A stretch of 5,297 nucleotides of DNA, from the NCBI GenBank assembly GCA_022710025.1, contig JAKLHS010000047.1:1-5297 (forward strand), written 5' to 3'. Positions 1-4,647 of the stretch are shown piece by piece. The notes below the pieces were generated by a model that did no database searches, was not told where the DNA came from, and worked only from the letters and a program-made list of their open reading frames with translations. A program made the translations under genes and the position numbers. Numbering within the stretch: the first letter of the stretch is position 1; each line of letters opens with the position of its first letter. This DNA comes from Caldisericota bacterium (GTDB lineage Bacteria; Caldisericota; Caldisericia; Cryosericales; Cryosericaceae).

Positions 1-108
1 GACCGCGAAGATAGAACCCTTTGGCAGCTCCAGCGTTATATCGTGGAGGATCTGCATCGGCCCCGCGGCGGTCTCGATCTGGTACGAGACCTTGTCGAGG
101 CGGATCAT
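1..108 (-). CDS. ABC transporter ATP-binding protein, N-terminal fragment (runs off left edge)
   Basis: Only the first 36 residues are present, beginning MIRLDKVSYQIE and ending KGSIFAV at the window edge. This is the usual opening of an ABC ATPase: a first beta strand, an A-loop aromatic (Tyr9 of VSY) that would stack on the ATP adenine, then the ILHDITLELPKGS strand-turn that leads into the Walker A P-loop. The P-loop itself, the signature motif and Walker B lie outside the window, so the substrate cannot be read. The ATG follows the rplQ TAA with no intervening base and has only a weak purine stretch upstream, so it is probably translated by coupling to rplQ. In many Firmicutes an EcfA/CbiO energy-coupling ATPase follows rplQ, which makes that a candidate. 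However, the AAGPMQ stretch after the A-loop does not specifically look like EcfA, so no symbol is given. Confidence 0.72.
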   Translation of the reverse strand, partial: MIRLDKVSYQIETAAGPMQILHDITLELPKGSIFAV

Positions 109-465
109 TTACTTCTCTACAAACTCCAAGACTGCGAGCTCTGCTGCGTCGCCCTTCCTGTATCCCGTTTTGACAACACGAAGATAACCGCCGGGGCGAG
201 TCGCATATTGCTCCTTGGCCAGTTTGAACGCTTGATCGACTGCCTCTGGGGTAAGGAGATATGCATGCAGCTTTCTGCGAGATGCCAGATCGTCCACTTT
301 TGCCGCTGTAATCAACTTCTCAACGACACGCCTCATGGATTTCGCGCGTGTAACCGTCGTTTCGATGCGACCCTTTTCGATCAGTGACGTTGCCAGATTG
401 CGAAGCATCATGCTCCGCAGGCCGCTATATACGCCGAGCTTCTTCAGCTTCCTTCCGTGTCTCAT
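109..465 (-). CDS. rplQ: 50S ribosomal protein L17 (bL17)
   Basis: 118 residues, the normal length for bacterial L17, a large-subunit protein near the exit-tunnel side of the ribosome. The diagnostic N-terminus is present: MRHGRKLKKLG, then LRNLATSLIEKGRIETTVTRAK (about residues 21-42), VEKLITAAK, and the RPGGYLRVVKTGYRKGDAAELA block near the C-terminus. The ATG at 465 has an AGGAG ribosome binding site at 476-480 with a 10 nt spacer that includes a run of five T. It lies 47 nt after rpoA, the usual partner, and ends in TAA immediately before an ABC ATPase gene. The glycine at residue 4, where many homologues have RHR, is a minor variation. Identity is very secure. Confidence 0.97.
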   Translation of the reverse strand: MRHGRKLKKLGVYSGLRSMMLRNLATSLIEKGRIETTVTRAKSMRRVVEKLITAAKVDDLASRRKLHAYLLTPEAVDQAFKLAKEQYATRPGGYLRVVKTGYRKGDAAELAVLEFVEK

Positions 466-475
466 AGCAAAAATA

Positions 476-480
476 CTCCT
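476..480 (-). promoter_or_regulatory. Ribosome binding site of rplQ
   Basis: On the minus strand this reads AGGAG followed by TATTTTTGCT and the ATG. The 10 nt spacer is longer than the 4-6 nt used by rpsM, rpsD, rpoA and map in the same operon, and it is T-rich. Confidence 0.7.
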
Positions 481-491
481 CTCGTCACGTT

Positions 492-512
492 CGCGCCGCC
501 ATCTGCCGCGCG
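492..512 (-). other. Possible RNA hairpin in the rpoA-rplQ spacer
   Basis: Directly after the rpoA stop codon the transcript reads CGCGCGGC, then a five-base loop AGATG, then GCGGCGCG. By hand this pairs as five GC pairs, one G-G mismatch and two more GC pairs. It lies upstream of the rplQ ribosome binding site. The next bases are not a U-run, so it is not a convincing intrinsic terminator. It could modulate rpoA/rplQ stoichiometry, mark an RNase processing point, or be chance in GC-rich spacer sequence. Confidence 0.35.
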
Positions 513-1448
513 CTATTCTTCCGGAATGTCGATTCTGATTTCTCTGAGAGCATCATCAACACTCTTGCGACCGGCTTCGCCAAATCCGGAAACGCTATCG
601 GTGCGATGCTGCAGGTATTCGCCGACCGTCGTAATACCGGCTTTTCTCAGAACCTCCAACCACCGACCTTTGATCCCCTCGATCGTTTCGAGACCCCTGG
701 TTCCAACGGGCTCTTCGGGTCTGGACGCGTTCGTGCCTACGTCTGGAATCGCTCGGGAAGCCAAGCATGCCTTCAATTGCTTCGCATGGCCCTCAACAAT
801 CTCCAGAGCCTGTTCGAGAGCGTCACGCGCTCGGATGGTCGGGAAATGACTGATCTCGATGATCAGACGCTCGGAATCGGCCTTCTGCTTGATACGAACG
901 GGTTCTACGGTGAAATTGGCTGTCCGTACGGGTGAATAGATGCTGTCAAGTGCGATTGTGTCAACGGTACCGCCGAGCAACTCATGATTCTCTTCGTTGC
1001 TCACGTAGCCGACGCCCGTTCGAACGAGCACCTGAAGGTCCATAACGCTGTCATCACCGGACAACTCTGCAATTTTCAGGTCAGGGTTGTAGATCTTCAC
1101 AAGCGAGTTCTTCTCGAAATCCTGTGCCTGCACTACTCCACGACCCTGCTTTTTCAGGATGAGGGTGGCTTCGTCTCCATCCACAATGGATAGCTGGAGG
1201 CTTCTGATATTGAAGATGAGCTCCTGAAGGTCCTCCTTGATTCCCGGCAACGACGTGAACTCGTGCAGCGCACTGTTAATCCTTATAGCCACGGGCGCGC
1301 TCCCGGGAATCGATGCCAAGAGAGCACGGCGGATCGCGTTGCCCATCGTCGTACCGTATCCACGCTGCAATGGCTCAAACACGAATTTGCCATACTCAGC
1401 CGTCTCTTCGACGGACGTCAGTCTGATGCCTTCAAGCCCCTCTGTCAT
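513..1448 (-). CDS. rpoA: DNA-directed RNA polymerase subunit alpha
   Basis: 311 residues, close to the usual 310-330. Alpha dimerises and seeds assembly of the core enzyme with beta and beta-prime. The N-terminal domain is canonical: FEPLQRGYGTTMGNAIRR (residues 24-41) with the assembly arginines Arg40/Arg41, HEFTSLPGIKED (62-73), and the dimerisation helix ALEQALEIVEGHAKQ before a linker. The C-terminal domain (about 252-311) keeps a helix-hairpin-helix shape (KAGITTVGEYL, then FGEAGRKSVDDAL) but is divergent. Hand alignment to E. coli puts Arg262, Gly293, Lys295 and Ser296 at the DNA-contacting R265, G296, K298 and S299, while N268 and N294 are replaced by Glu265 and Glu291. The ATG at 1448 has a well-placed Shine-Dalgarno sequence that includes the rpsD UAG stop codon, 9 nt downstream of that gene. 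The gene ends in TAG. Confidence 0.97.
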   Translation of the reverse strand: MTEGLEGIRLTSVEETAEYGKFVFEPLQRGYGTTMGNAIRRALLASIPGSAPVAIRINSALHEFTSLPGIKEDLQELIFNIRSLQLSIVDGDEATLILKKQGRGVVQAQDFEKNSLVKIYNPDLKIAELSGDDSVMDLQVLVRTGVGYVSNEENHELLGGTVDTIALDSIYSPVRTANFTVEPVRIKQKADSERLIIEISHFPTIRARDALEQALEIVEGHAKQLKACLASRAIPDVGTNASRPEEPVGTRGLETIEGIKGRWLEVLRKAGITTVGEYLQHRTDSVSGFGEAGRKSVDDALREIRIDIPEE

Positions 1449-1454
1449 GGCCGG

Positions 1455-1460
1455 CTCCTA
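1455..1460 (-). promoter_or_regulatory. Ribosome binding site of rpoA fused to the rpsD stop codon
   Basis: The minus strand reads TAGGAG then CCGGCC then the rpoA ATG. The UAG stop of rpsD supplies the first three bases of the Shine-Dalgarno sequence, so a ribosome ending rpsD sits on the rpoA initiation site. This suggests termination-reinitiation coupling. Confidence 0.75.
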
Positions 1461-2087
1461 CTTCGAGTAGAACTCGATGACGAGACGTGTATTGATCGGC
1501 TCTCCAATCTGCTCCGCTGTGGGGATCGTCAAAACCGTTCCCTCAAACTTGTCGGGGTTGAACGACAGCCATTGAGGGGTAGCGGGCTTGCTTGCGACCG
1601 ATTCCTGAACGCTTACCATAGACTTCCCCGTATCGGACAACGTAATCGTATCGCCGGAACGAACCTGATAGGAGGGGATGTCCACGCGATGCCCGTTGAC
1701 CAGAACATTGCCATGACAGATCAACTGACGCGCAGACTTCCGACCAGGTTGAATCCCCATACGGAAAACAACGTTATCAAGCCGTCTCTCCAGAAGCTCC
1801 AGCAGTTTCCCGCCTGTCGGAATCGCTTTCTGAGAGTTTGCCATCTCGAAATAACCCCTGAACTGGCGCTCGGCCAGCCCATACGCAAGGCGCAGACGCT
1901 GCTTTTCTTTCAGATGCAGCTCATAGTCACTATCCTTGCGAAATTTCTGGTCAACGCCATGCTGACCGGGTCCCATTTTCCCTCGCTCGATGGCGCACTT
2001 GCCACTCGAACAGCGAGATCCTTTCAGGAACAGCTTTGTGTTAAGTGCCCGGCATTTCCGGCACGATGCATCGATGTACCTCGACAT
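1458..2087 (-). CDS. rpsD: 30S ribosomal protein S4 (uS4), zinc-binding form
   Basis: 209 residues, the typical length. S4 is a primary 16S rRNA binder that nucleates the 5' domain of the small subunit and lines the mRNA entry. The N-terminal region carries four cysteines, Cys9-x2-Cys12-x13-Cys26-x4-Cys31, the zinc-binding (C+) form seen in Thermus and many other bacteria; E. coli S4 lacks this set. GKMGPGQHG (36-44) and LKEKQRLRLAYGL (59-71) are characteristic. The S4 RNA-binding domain starts at ERRLDNVVFRMG (100-111) and runs to about residue 162. The C-terminus is the usual family ending (EFYSK). The ATG at 2087 is preceded by TAGGAGG with a 5 nt spacer, overlapping the rpsK stop. In characterised bacteria S4 represses its own operon; no dedicated S4 target is evident here. 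Confidence 0.97.
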   Translation of the reverse strand: MSRYIDASCRKCRALNTKLFLKGSRCSSGKCAIERGKMGPGQHGVDQKFRKDSDYELHLKEKQRLRLAYGLAERQFRGYFEMANSQKAIPTGGKLLELLERRLDNVVFRMGIQPGRKSARQLICHGNVLVNGHRVDIPSYQVRSGDTITLSDTGKSMVSVQESVASKPATPQWLSFNPDKFEGTVLTIPTAEQIGEPINTRLVIEFYSK

Positions 2088-2092
2088 GGTCG

Positions 2093-2099
2093 CCTCCTA
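2093..2099 (-). promoter_or_regulatory. Ribosome binding site of rpsD fused to the rpsK stop codon
   Basis: The minus strand reads TAGGAGG then CGACC then the rpsD ATG. The rpsK UAG stop forms the 5' end of a near-perfect Shine-Dalgarno sequence, the same architecture as at the rpsD-rpoA junction. Confidence 0.78.
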
Positions 2100-2492
2100 T
2101 ACCCTTCTGATCTTGCGCGGCCTGCACCCATTATGAGGGATCGGAGTTACGTCCTTGATAGACGAAACGTTGAGGCCGGCTGATTGCAGAGCACGGACGG
2201 CGATTTCACGGCCCGACCCAGCACCTTTTACAAAGACGCTCACACGAGACATGCCCATGCCGATAGCCTTCTCGGCTGCCTTTTGAGCGGCCACCTGAGC
2301 TGCGAAGGGAGTCCCTTTCTTGGAACCTTTGAAACCGCTGCTTCCCGAAGATCCCCAGCAAACGGTATCTCCCTGCGAATCGGTAATTGTAACAAGCGTG
2401 TTATTGAACGACGAGTAGATAAATGCCTTCCCCTCGCCGACGACCCGCTTCTCCTTTTTCCGCTTAACGATCTTCTTCTTAATATCTGCCAT
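2097..2492 (-). CDS. rpsK: 30S ribosomal protein S11 (uS11)
   Basis: 131 residues, normal length. S11 sits on the 30S platform near the E-site codon and helps select the correct start site. Recognisable blocks are [12 protein letters not shown] (27-38), [40 protein letters not shown], and the C-terminal [18 protein letters not shown]. The last block contains the PHNG segment whose Asn is isomerised to isoaspartate in E. coli S11. Small departures from the consensus include KGTPFAAQ for [16 protein letters not shown] for KGPGSGRE, and FIYSSFNNT where many homologues have HIQATFNNT. The ATG at 2492 lies 14 nt after the rpsM TAG, with an AAAGGGGA ribosome binding site. The very basic N-terminus ([12 protein letters not shown]) is typical. 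It ends in TAG, which overlaps the rpsD ribosome binding site. Confidence 0.97.
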   Translation of the reverse strand: MADIKKKIVKRKKEKRVVGEGKAFIYSSFNNTLVTITDSQGDTVCWGSSGSSGFKGSKKGTPFAAQVAAQKAAEKAIGMGMSRVSVFVKGAGSGREIAVRALQSAGLNVSSIKDVTPIPHNGCRPRKIRRV

Positions 2493-2506
2493 ATGGTCCC
2501 CTTTAC

Positions 2507-2881
2507 CTATGCCTTGGATGCCTTGGAGCCCACGGTCTTCTTCGGACCTTTGCGCGTGCGAGCGTTAGTTCTTGTCCGCTGTCCGCGAACGGGCAATCCT
2601 CTCTTGTGACGAACTCCCCGGTAGCAGTTGATTTCCATGAGCCTGCGAATATTCGTCGACACTTCGCGTCGCAGGTCGCCTTCGACGACCAGATTGTCGT
2701 TGATGGCTTTCTGAAGAGCCAGGATTTCACTTTCCGTAAGATCCTTGACCTTCTTATCCTCTGAAACGCCTGCAATATTACAGATCATCTTATAGTTGGA
2801 CTTGCCGATGCCGTAGATATAGGTCAGGGCAACCCCGACTTTCTTCCCGGCAGCAAGGTCTACGCCGCTGATACGAGCCAC
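2507..2881 (-). CDS. rpsM: 30S ribosomal protein S13 (uS13)
   Basis: 124 residues, normal length. S13 sits in the 30S head, contacts the P-site tRNA and forms intersubunit bridges. It starts MARISGVDL and has [12 protein letters not shown] (18-29), the helix-hairpin-helix-like entry. It continues with [16 protein letters not shown] and the signature [16 protein letters not shown] followed by [11 protein letters not shown]. The short LAAGKKVGV stretch at 9-17 is less conserved than usual. The start is GTG at 2881, supported both by the conserved N-terminus and by a strong AGGAGG four bases upstream. Only 10 nt separate it from rpmJ. The gene ends in TAG. Confidence 0.97.
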   Translation of the reverse strand: MARISGVDLAAGKKVGVALTYIYGIGKSNYKMICNIAGVSEDKKVKDLTESEILALQKAINDNLVVEGDLRREVSTNIRRLMEINCYRGVRHKRGLPVRGQRTRTNARTRKGPKKTVGSKASKA

Positions 2882-2885
2882 AGTT

Positions 2886-2891
2886 CCTCCT
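2886..2891 (-). promoter_or_regulatory. Ribosome binding site of rpsM, deciding a GTG start
   Basis: The minus strand reads TAAAGGAGGAACT then GTG. The strong AGGAGG directly follows the rpmJ TAA with a 4 nt spacer to the GTG codon. It fixes the S13 start at the residue where family members begin. Confidence 0.8.
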
Positions 2892-3008
2892 TTACTTACC
2901 TTGGCGCTGCTTGTGTTTCGGATTCTCGCAGATCACCATGAGTGTGCCGCTGCGCTTCACGATCTTGCATTTGGCACAGATCTTCTTAACGGATGGTCTT
3001 ACTTTCAT
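2892..3008 (-). CDS. rpmJ: 50S ribosomal protein L36 (bL36), zinc-ribbon form
   Basis: A 38-residue gene beginning [20 protein letters not shown] and ending [11 protein letters not shown]36 is the smallest large-subunit protein and stabilises 23S rRNA late in assembly. The zinc ligands of the C+ form are all present: Cys11-x2-Cys14, Cys27 and His32. The ATG at 3008 has AAAGGAG upstream with a 9 nt spacer. The gene lies 31 nt after infA and 10 nt before rpsM, its standard position at the head of the S13-S11-S4-alpha-L17 block. Many bacteria also carry a zinc-independent L36 paralogue elsewhere; only this copy is visible here. Confidence 0.97.
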   Translation of the reverse strand: MKVRPSVKKICAKCKIVKRSGTLMVICENPKHKQRQGK

Positions 3009-3039
3009 AGGTCCTTACTCCTTTCCGCTCATTCGTCGA

Positions 3040-3255
3040 CTACAGGCGATACGTGATGCGTGCCTTCGAGAGATCATAGGGCGTTATCTCAAGCCTTACC
3101 CTGTCGCCTGGGAGAATCTTGATGAAATTGAGTCTCATCTTCCCGCTGATATGAGCCAGCACGACCTTGTCGTTGGCCAATCGAACGCGAAACATCGTCC
3201 CCGGCAGTGTCTCCACTATGACGCCTTCTGTCTCTATGACTTCTTTCCTGTTCAT
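3040..3255 (-). CDS. infA: Translation initiation factor IF-1
   Basis: 71 residues, a one-domain OB-fold protein of standard length. IF-1 blocks the ribosomal A site during 30S initiation and supports IF-2 and IF-3. Characteristic sequence includes [21 protein letters not shown] (6-26), [21 protein letters not shown] (33-53) and [14 protein letters not shown] at the C-terminus. The ATG overlaps the map stop codon in an ATGA junction and has no good Shine-Dalgarno sequence directly upstream, so translation is probably coupled to map. It ends in TAG, 31 nt before rpmJ. The infA position between map and rpmJ is conserved in many Gram-positive and deep-branching bacteria. Confidence 0.97.
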   Translation of the reverse strand: MNRKEVIETEGVIVETLPGTMFRVRLANDKVVLAHISGKMRLNFIKILPGDRVRLEITPYDLSKARITYRL

Positions 3256-3998
3256 GGCTGTGTCAGGATCAACGGACCCTTGGCTGTGACTGCAACGGTG
3301 TGCTCAAAATGAGCGCTTTTCTGTCCATCTACCGTGACAACCGTCCAGTCATCCTCCAGGACGCGGACAGCACTGCTGCCAGCGTTAACCATCGGTTCGA
3401 CTGCAATCACGAGACCCTCCTTCAGAGCTATGCCTGTGCCAGCCCTCCCGTAGTTTGGAACCTCTGGATCCTCATGGAGCTCCCTGCCGACCCCGTGTCC
3501 TACGTAGTCGCGAACAACACTCATGCCATGTGCCTCGACCAGAGTCTGTACTTCATGACCGATATCTCCCAGTCGGGCGCCAGCGCGGACAGCCCCGATA
3601 CCAGCATAGAGCCCCTCCCGCGTTGTGTCGATAAGTTCCACATCACGAGCCGCCATCGTACCGCATCCGACCGTGATGGCCGAATCTGCGTAATAGTCGT
3701 CGAAGACCAGTCCGAGATCCAGCGATACTACATCTCCCGACTCAAGCACGCGCCGACCGGGAATGCCGTGAATCACCTGCTCATTCACTGACACGCACAG
3801 CGTTGCTGGGTATCCGCTGTAATGAAGAAAGGCGGGTTTTGCACCCAACTCGCGGATACGCACCTCGGCTGCTCGGTCCAGATCCTTCGTCGTCACACCA
3901 GGAGATACCATCTCGCCGACAAAGTGCAAGACCTCACTGAGCTTGGCGCCGGCACAGCGGAGCCGATCGATCTCAGCGACGGATTTAAGCCGGATCAC
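3252..3998 (-). CDS. map: Methionine aminopeptidase, type I
   Basis: Removes the initiator Met from nascent proteins when the second residue is small, using two divalent metals. Taking GTG at 3998 as start gives 248 residues, beginning [17 protein letters not shown] as in the type Ia family. The five metal ligands align as Asp94 (LDLGL), Asp105 (YADSA), His168 (VGHGVG), Glu201 (AVEPM) and Glu232 (HFEHT). The active-site histidines are His77 (NEQVIHGIP) and His175 (ELHEDP). There is no N-terminal zinc-finger or SH3-like extension. The open frame extends upstream to a TTG at 4022, but the GTG start is preferred: GGGAGG lies six bases before it and the N-terminus matches the family. With that start the gene overlaps the adk end by 14 nt. 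Its TGA overlaps the infA ATG. Confidence 0.96.
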   Translation of the reverse strand: MIRLKSVAEIDRLRCAGAKLSEVLHFVGEMVSPGVTTKDLDRAAEVRIRELGAKPAFLHYSGYPATLCVSVNEQVIHGIPGRRVLESGDVVSLDLGLVFDDYYADSAITVGCGTMAARDVELIDTTREGLYAGIGAVRAGARLGDIGHEVQTLVEAHGMSVVRDYVGHGVGRELHEDPEVPNYGRAGTGIALKEGLVIAVEPMVNAGSSAVRVLEDDWTVVTVDGQKSAHFEHTVAVTAKGPLILTQP

Positions 3999-4647
3999 CC
4001 AGTACCTCCCGGATCCTGCCAAACACGTCTTCGGGATTGCCGTCTCCTGCTACCGTTGCCAGTTTGTTCTGTTCTTCGTAGTAGGTAGTCAGGGCTTTTG
4101 TGATCATATCGTATGTGCTGATCCGGATCCTGACGCTTTCTTCCCGATCGTCCTCCCTCTGGATGAGCGAGGCTCCGCACTGATCACACGTCCCTTCCTT
4201 CGCGGGCTTTGAATAGTACACATTGTAGACGCTGCCGTCAACGGGGCACACCCGGCGCCCTGAGATGCGCCGGATCGCTGTCTCGACAGGTAGATCTACG
4301 AGGATAGTTGCATCCAGGTGAAGGTTTTGCTTTGTCAGATACTCGTCGAGGAATGCGGCTTGAGCGACAGTCCTCGGGTACCCGTCCAGAACAAAGCCCA
4401 CCTGTGCCTGCCTGGTCGACAAAAACGATTCGACGACGACTTTGTTGACGTCCTCATCGCTCACAAGACCACCAGCATTGATCTTGGCCGCGATCTCCGA
4501 AGGCAGCTTCCCTTCCCTCCGAAGGCTACGGAAATATTCACCGCTCGAAAACACAGGAACACCGAACGCATGCGATATGAGCATGCCCTGAGTGCCTTTC
4601 CCCGAGCCTGGCAAACCCAGCAGGATGATTCGTGGGTGGAGCGCCAT
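3985..4647 (-). CDS. adk: Adenylate kinase, long form with metal-binding LID
   Basis: Catalyses ATP + AMP to 2 ADP in the cytoplasm. 220 residues, the long bacterial form. The P-loop is GLPGSGKGTQ (11-20) with Lys17. AMP-site elements are SSGEYFR (34-40, where the family usually has STGDMLR), LVSDED (61-66) and DGYPRT (88-93). The LID spans about 128-175, from SGRRVC to the IQREDDREESVRIRI block with Arg164 and Arg175. Its metal-site positions read Cys134, Asp137, Cys154, Cys157, not four cysteines. The C-terminal GDGNPEDVFGRI matches the family adenine-binding loop. The ATG overlaps the secY TAA by one base (TAATG), with AAGGGG about 11 nt upstream within secY. The last codons contain the map ribosome binding site. 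Ends in TAA. Confidence 0.97.
   Translation of the reverse strand: MALHPRIILLGLPGSGKGTQGMLISHAFGVPVFSSGEYFRSLRREGKLPSEIAAKINAGGLVSDEDVNKVVVESFLSTRQAQVGFVLDGYPRTVAQAAFLDEYLTKQNLHLDATILVDLPVETAIRRISGRRVCPVDGSVYNVYYSKPAKEGTCDQCGASLIQREDDREESVRIRISTYDMITKALTTYYEEQNKLATVAGDGNPEDVFGRIREVLGDPA
4005..4010 (-). promoter_or_regulatory. Ribosome binding site of map, inside adk
   Basis: The minus strand reads GGGAGG then TACTGG then GTG. This site lies in the last codons of adk and decides the map start in favour of the GTG at 3998 over the upstream in-frame TTG at 4022. Confidence 0.75.

Noticed and set aside
466..512. Intrinsic terminator between rpoA and rplQ
   Set aside because: The hairpin is GC-rich, but no U-run directly follows the stem. 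The short T-run lies beyond the rplQ ribosome binding site, so transcription probably continues into rplQ.
1263..2183. A 306-codon open frame on the plus strand opposite rpoA, rpsD and rpsK
   Set aside because: It crosses three well-identified genes antisense. Its translation is rich in Arg and Leu with no recognisable domain. It is a shadow of biased codon use on the coding strand.
2503..2775. Minus-strand 90-codon frame inside rpsM in another register
   Set aside because: rpsM in the other frame is a full-length S13. This frame gives a low-complexity Arg-rich product with no recognisable family.
3300..3791. Plus-strand open frame of 163 codons opposite map
   Set aside because: Antisense to a complete methionine aminopeptidase with all catalytic residues. 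No family resemblance and no ribosome binding site of note.
3999..4022. Upstream TTG start for map, adding eight residues
   Set aside because: The extension MAGSGRYW has no family support, while the GTG at 3998 has a strong ribosome binding site and gives the standard N-terminus.
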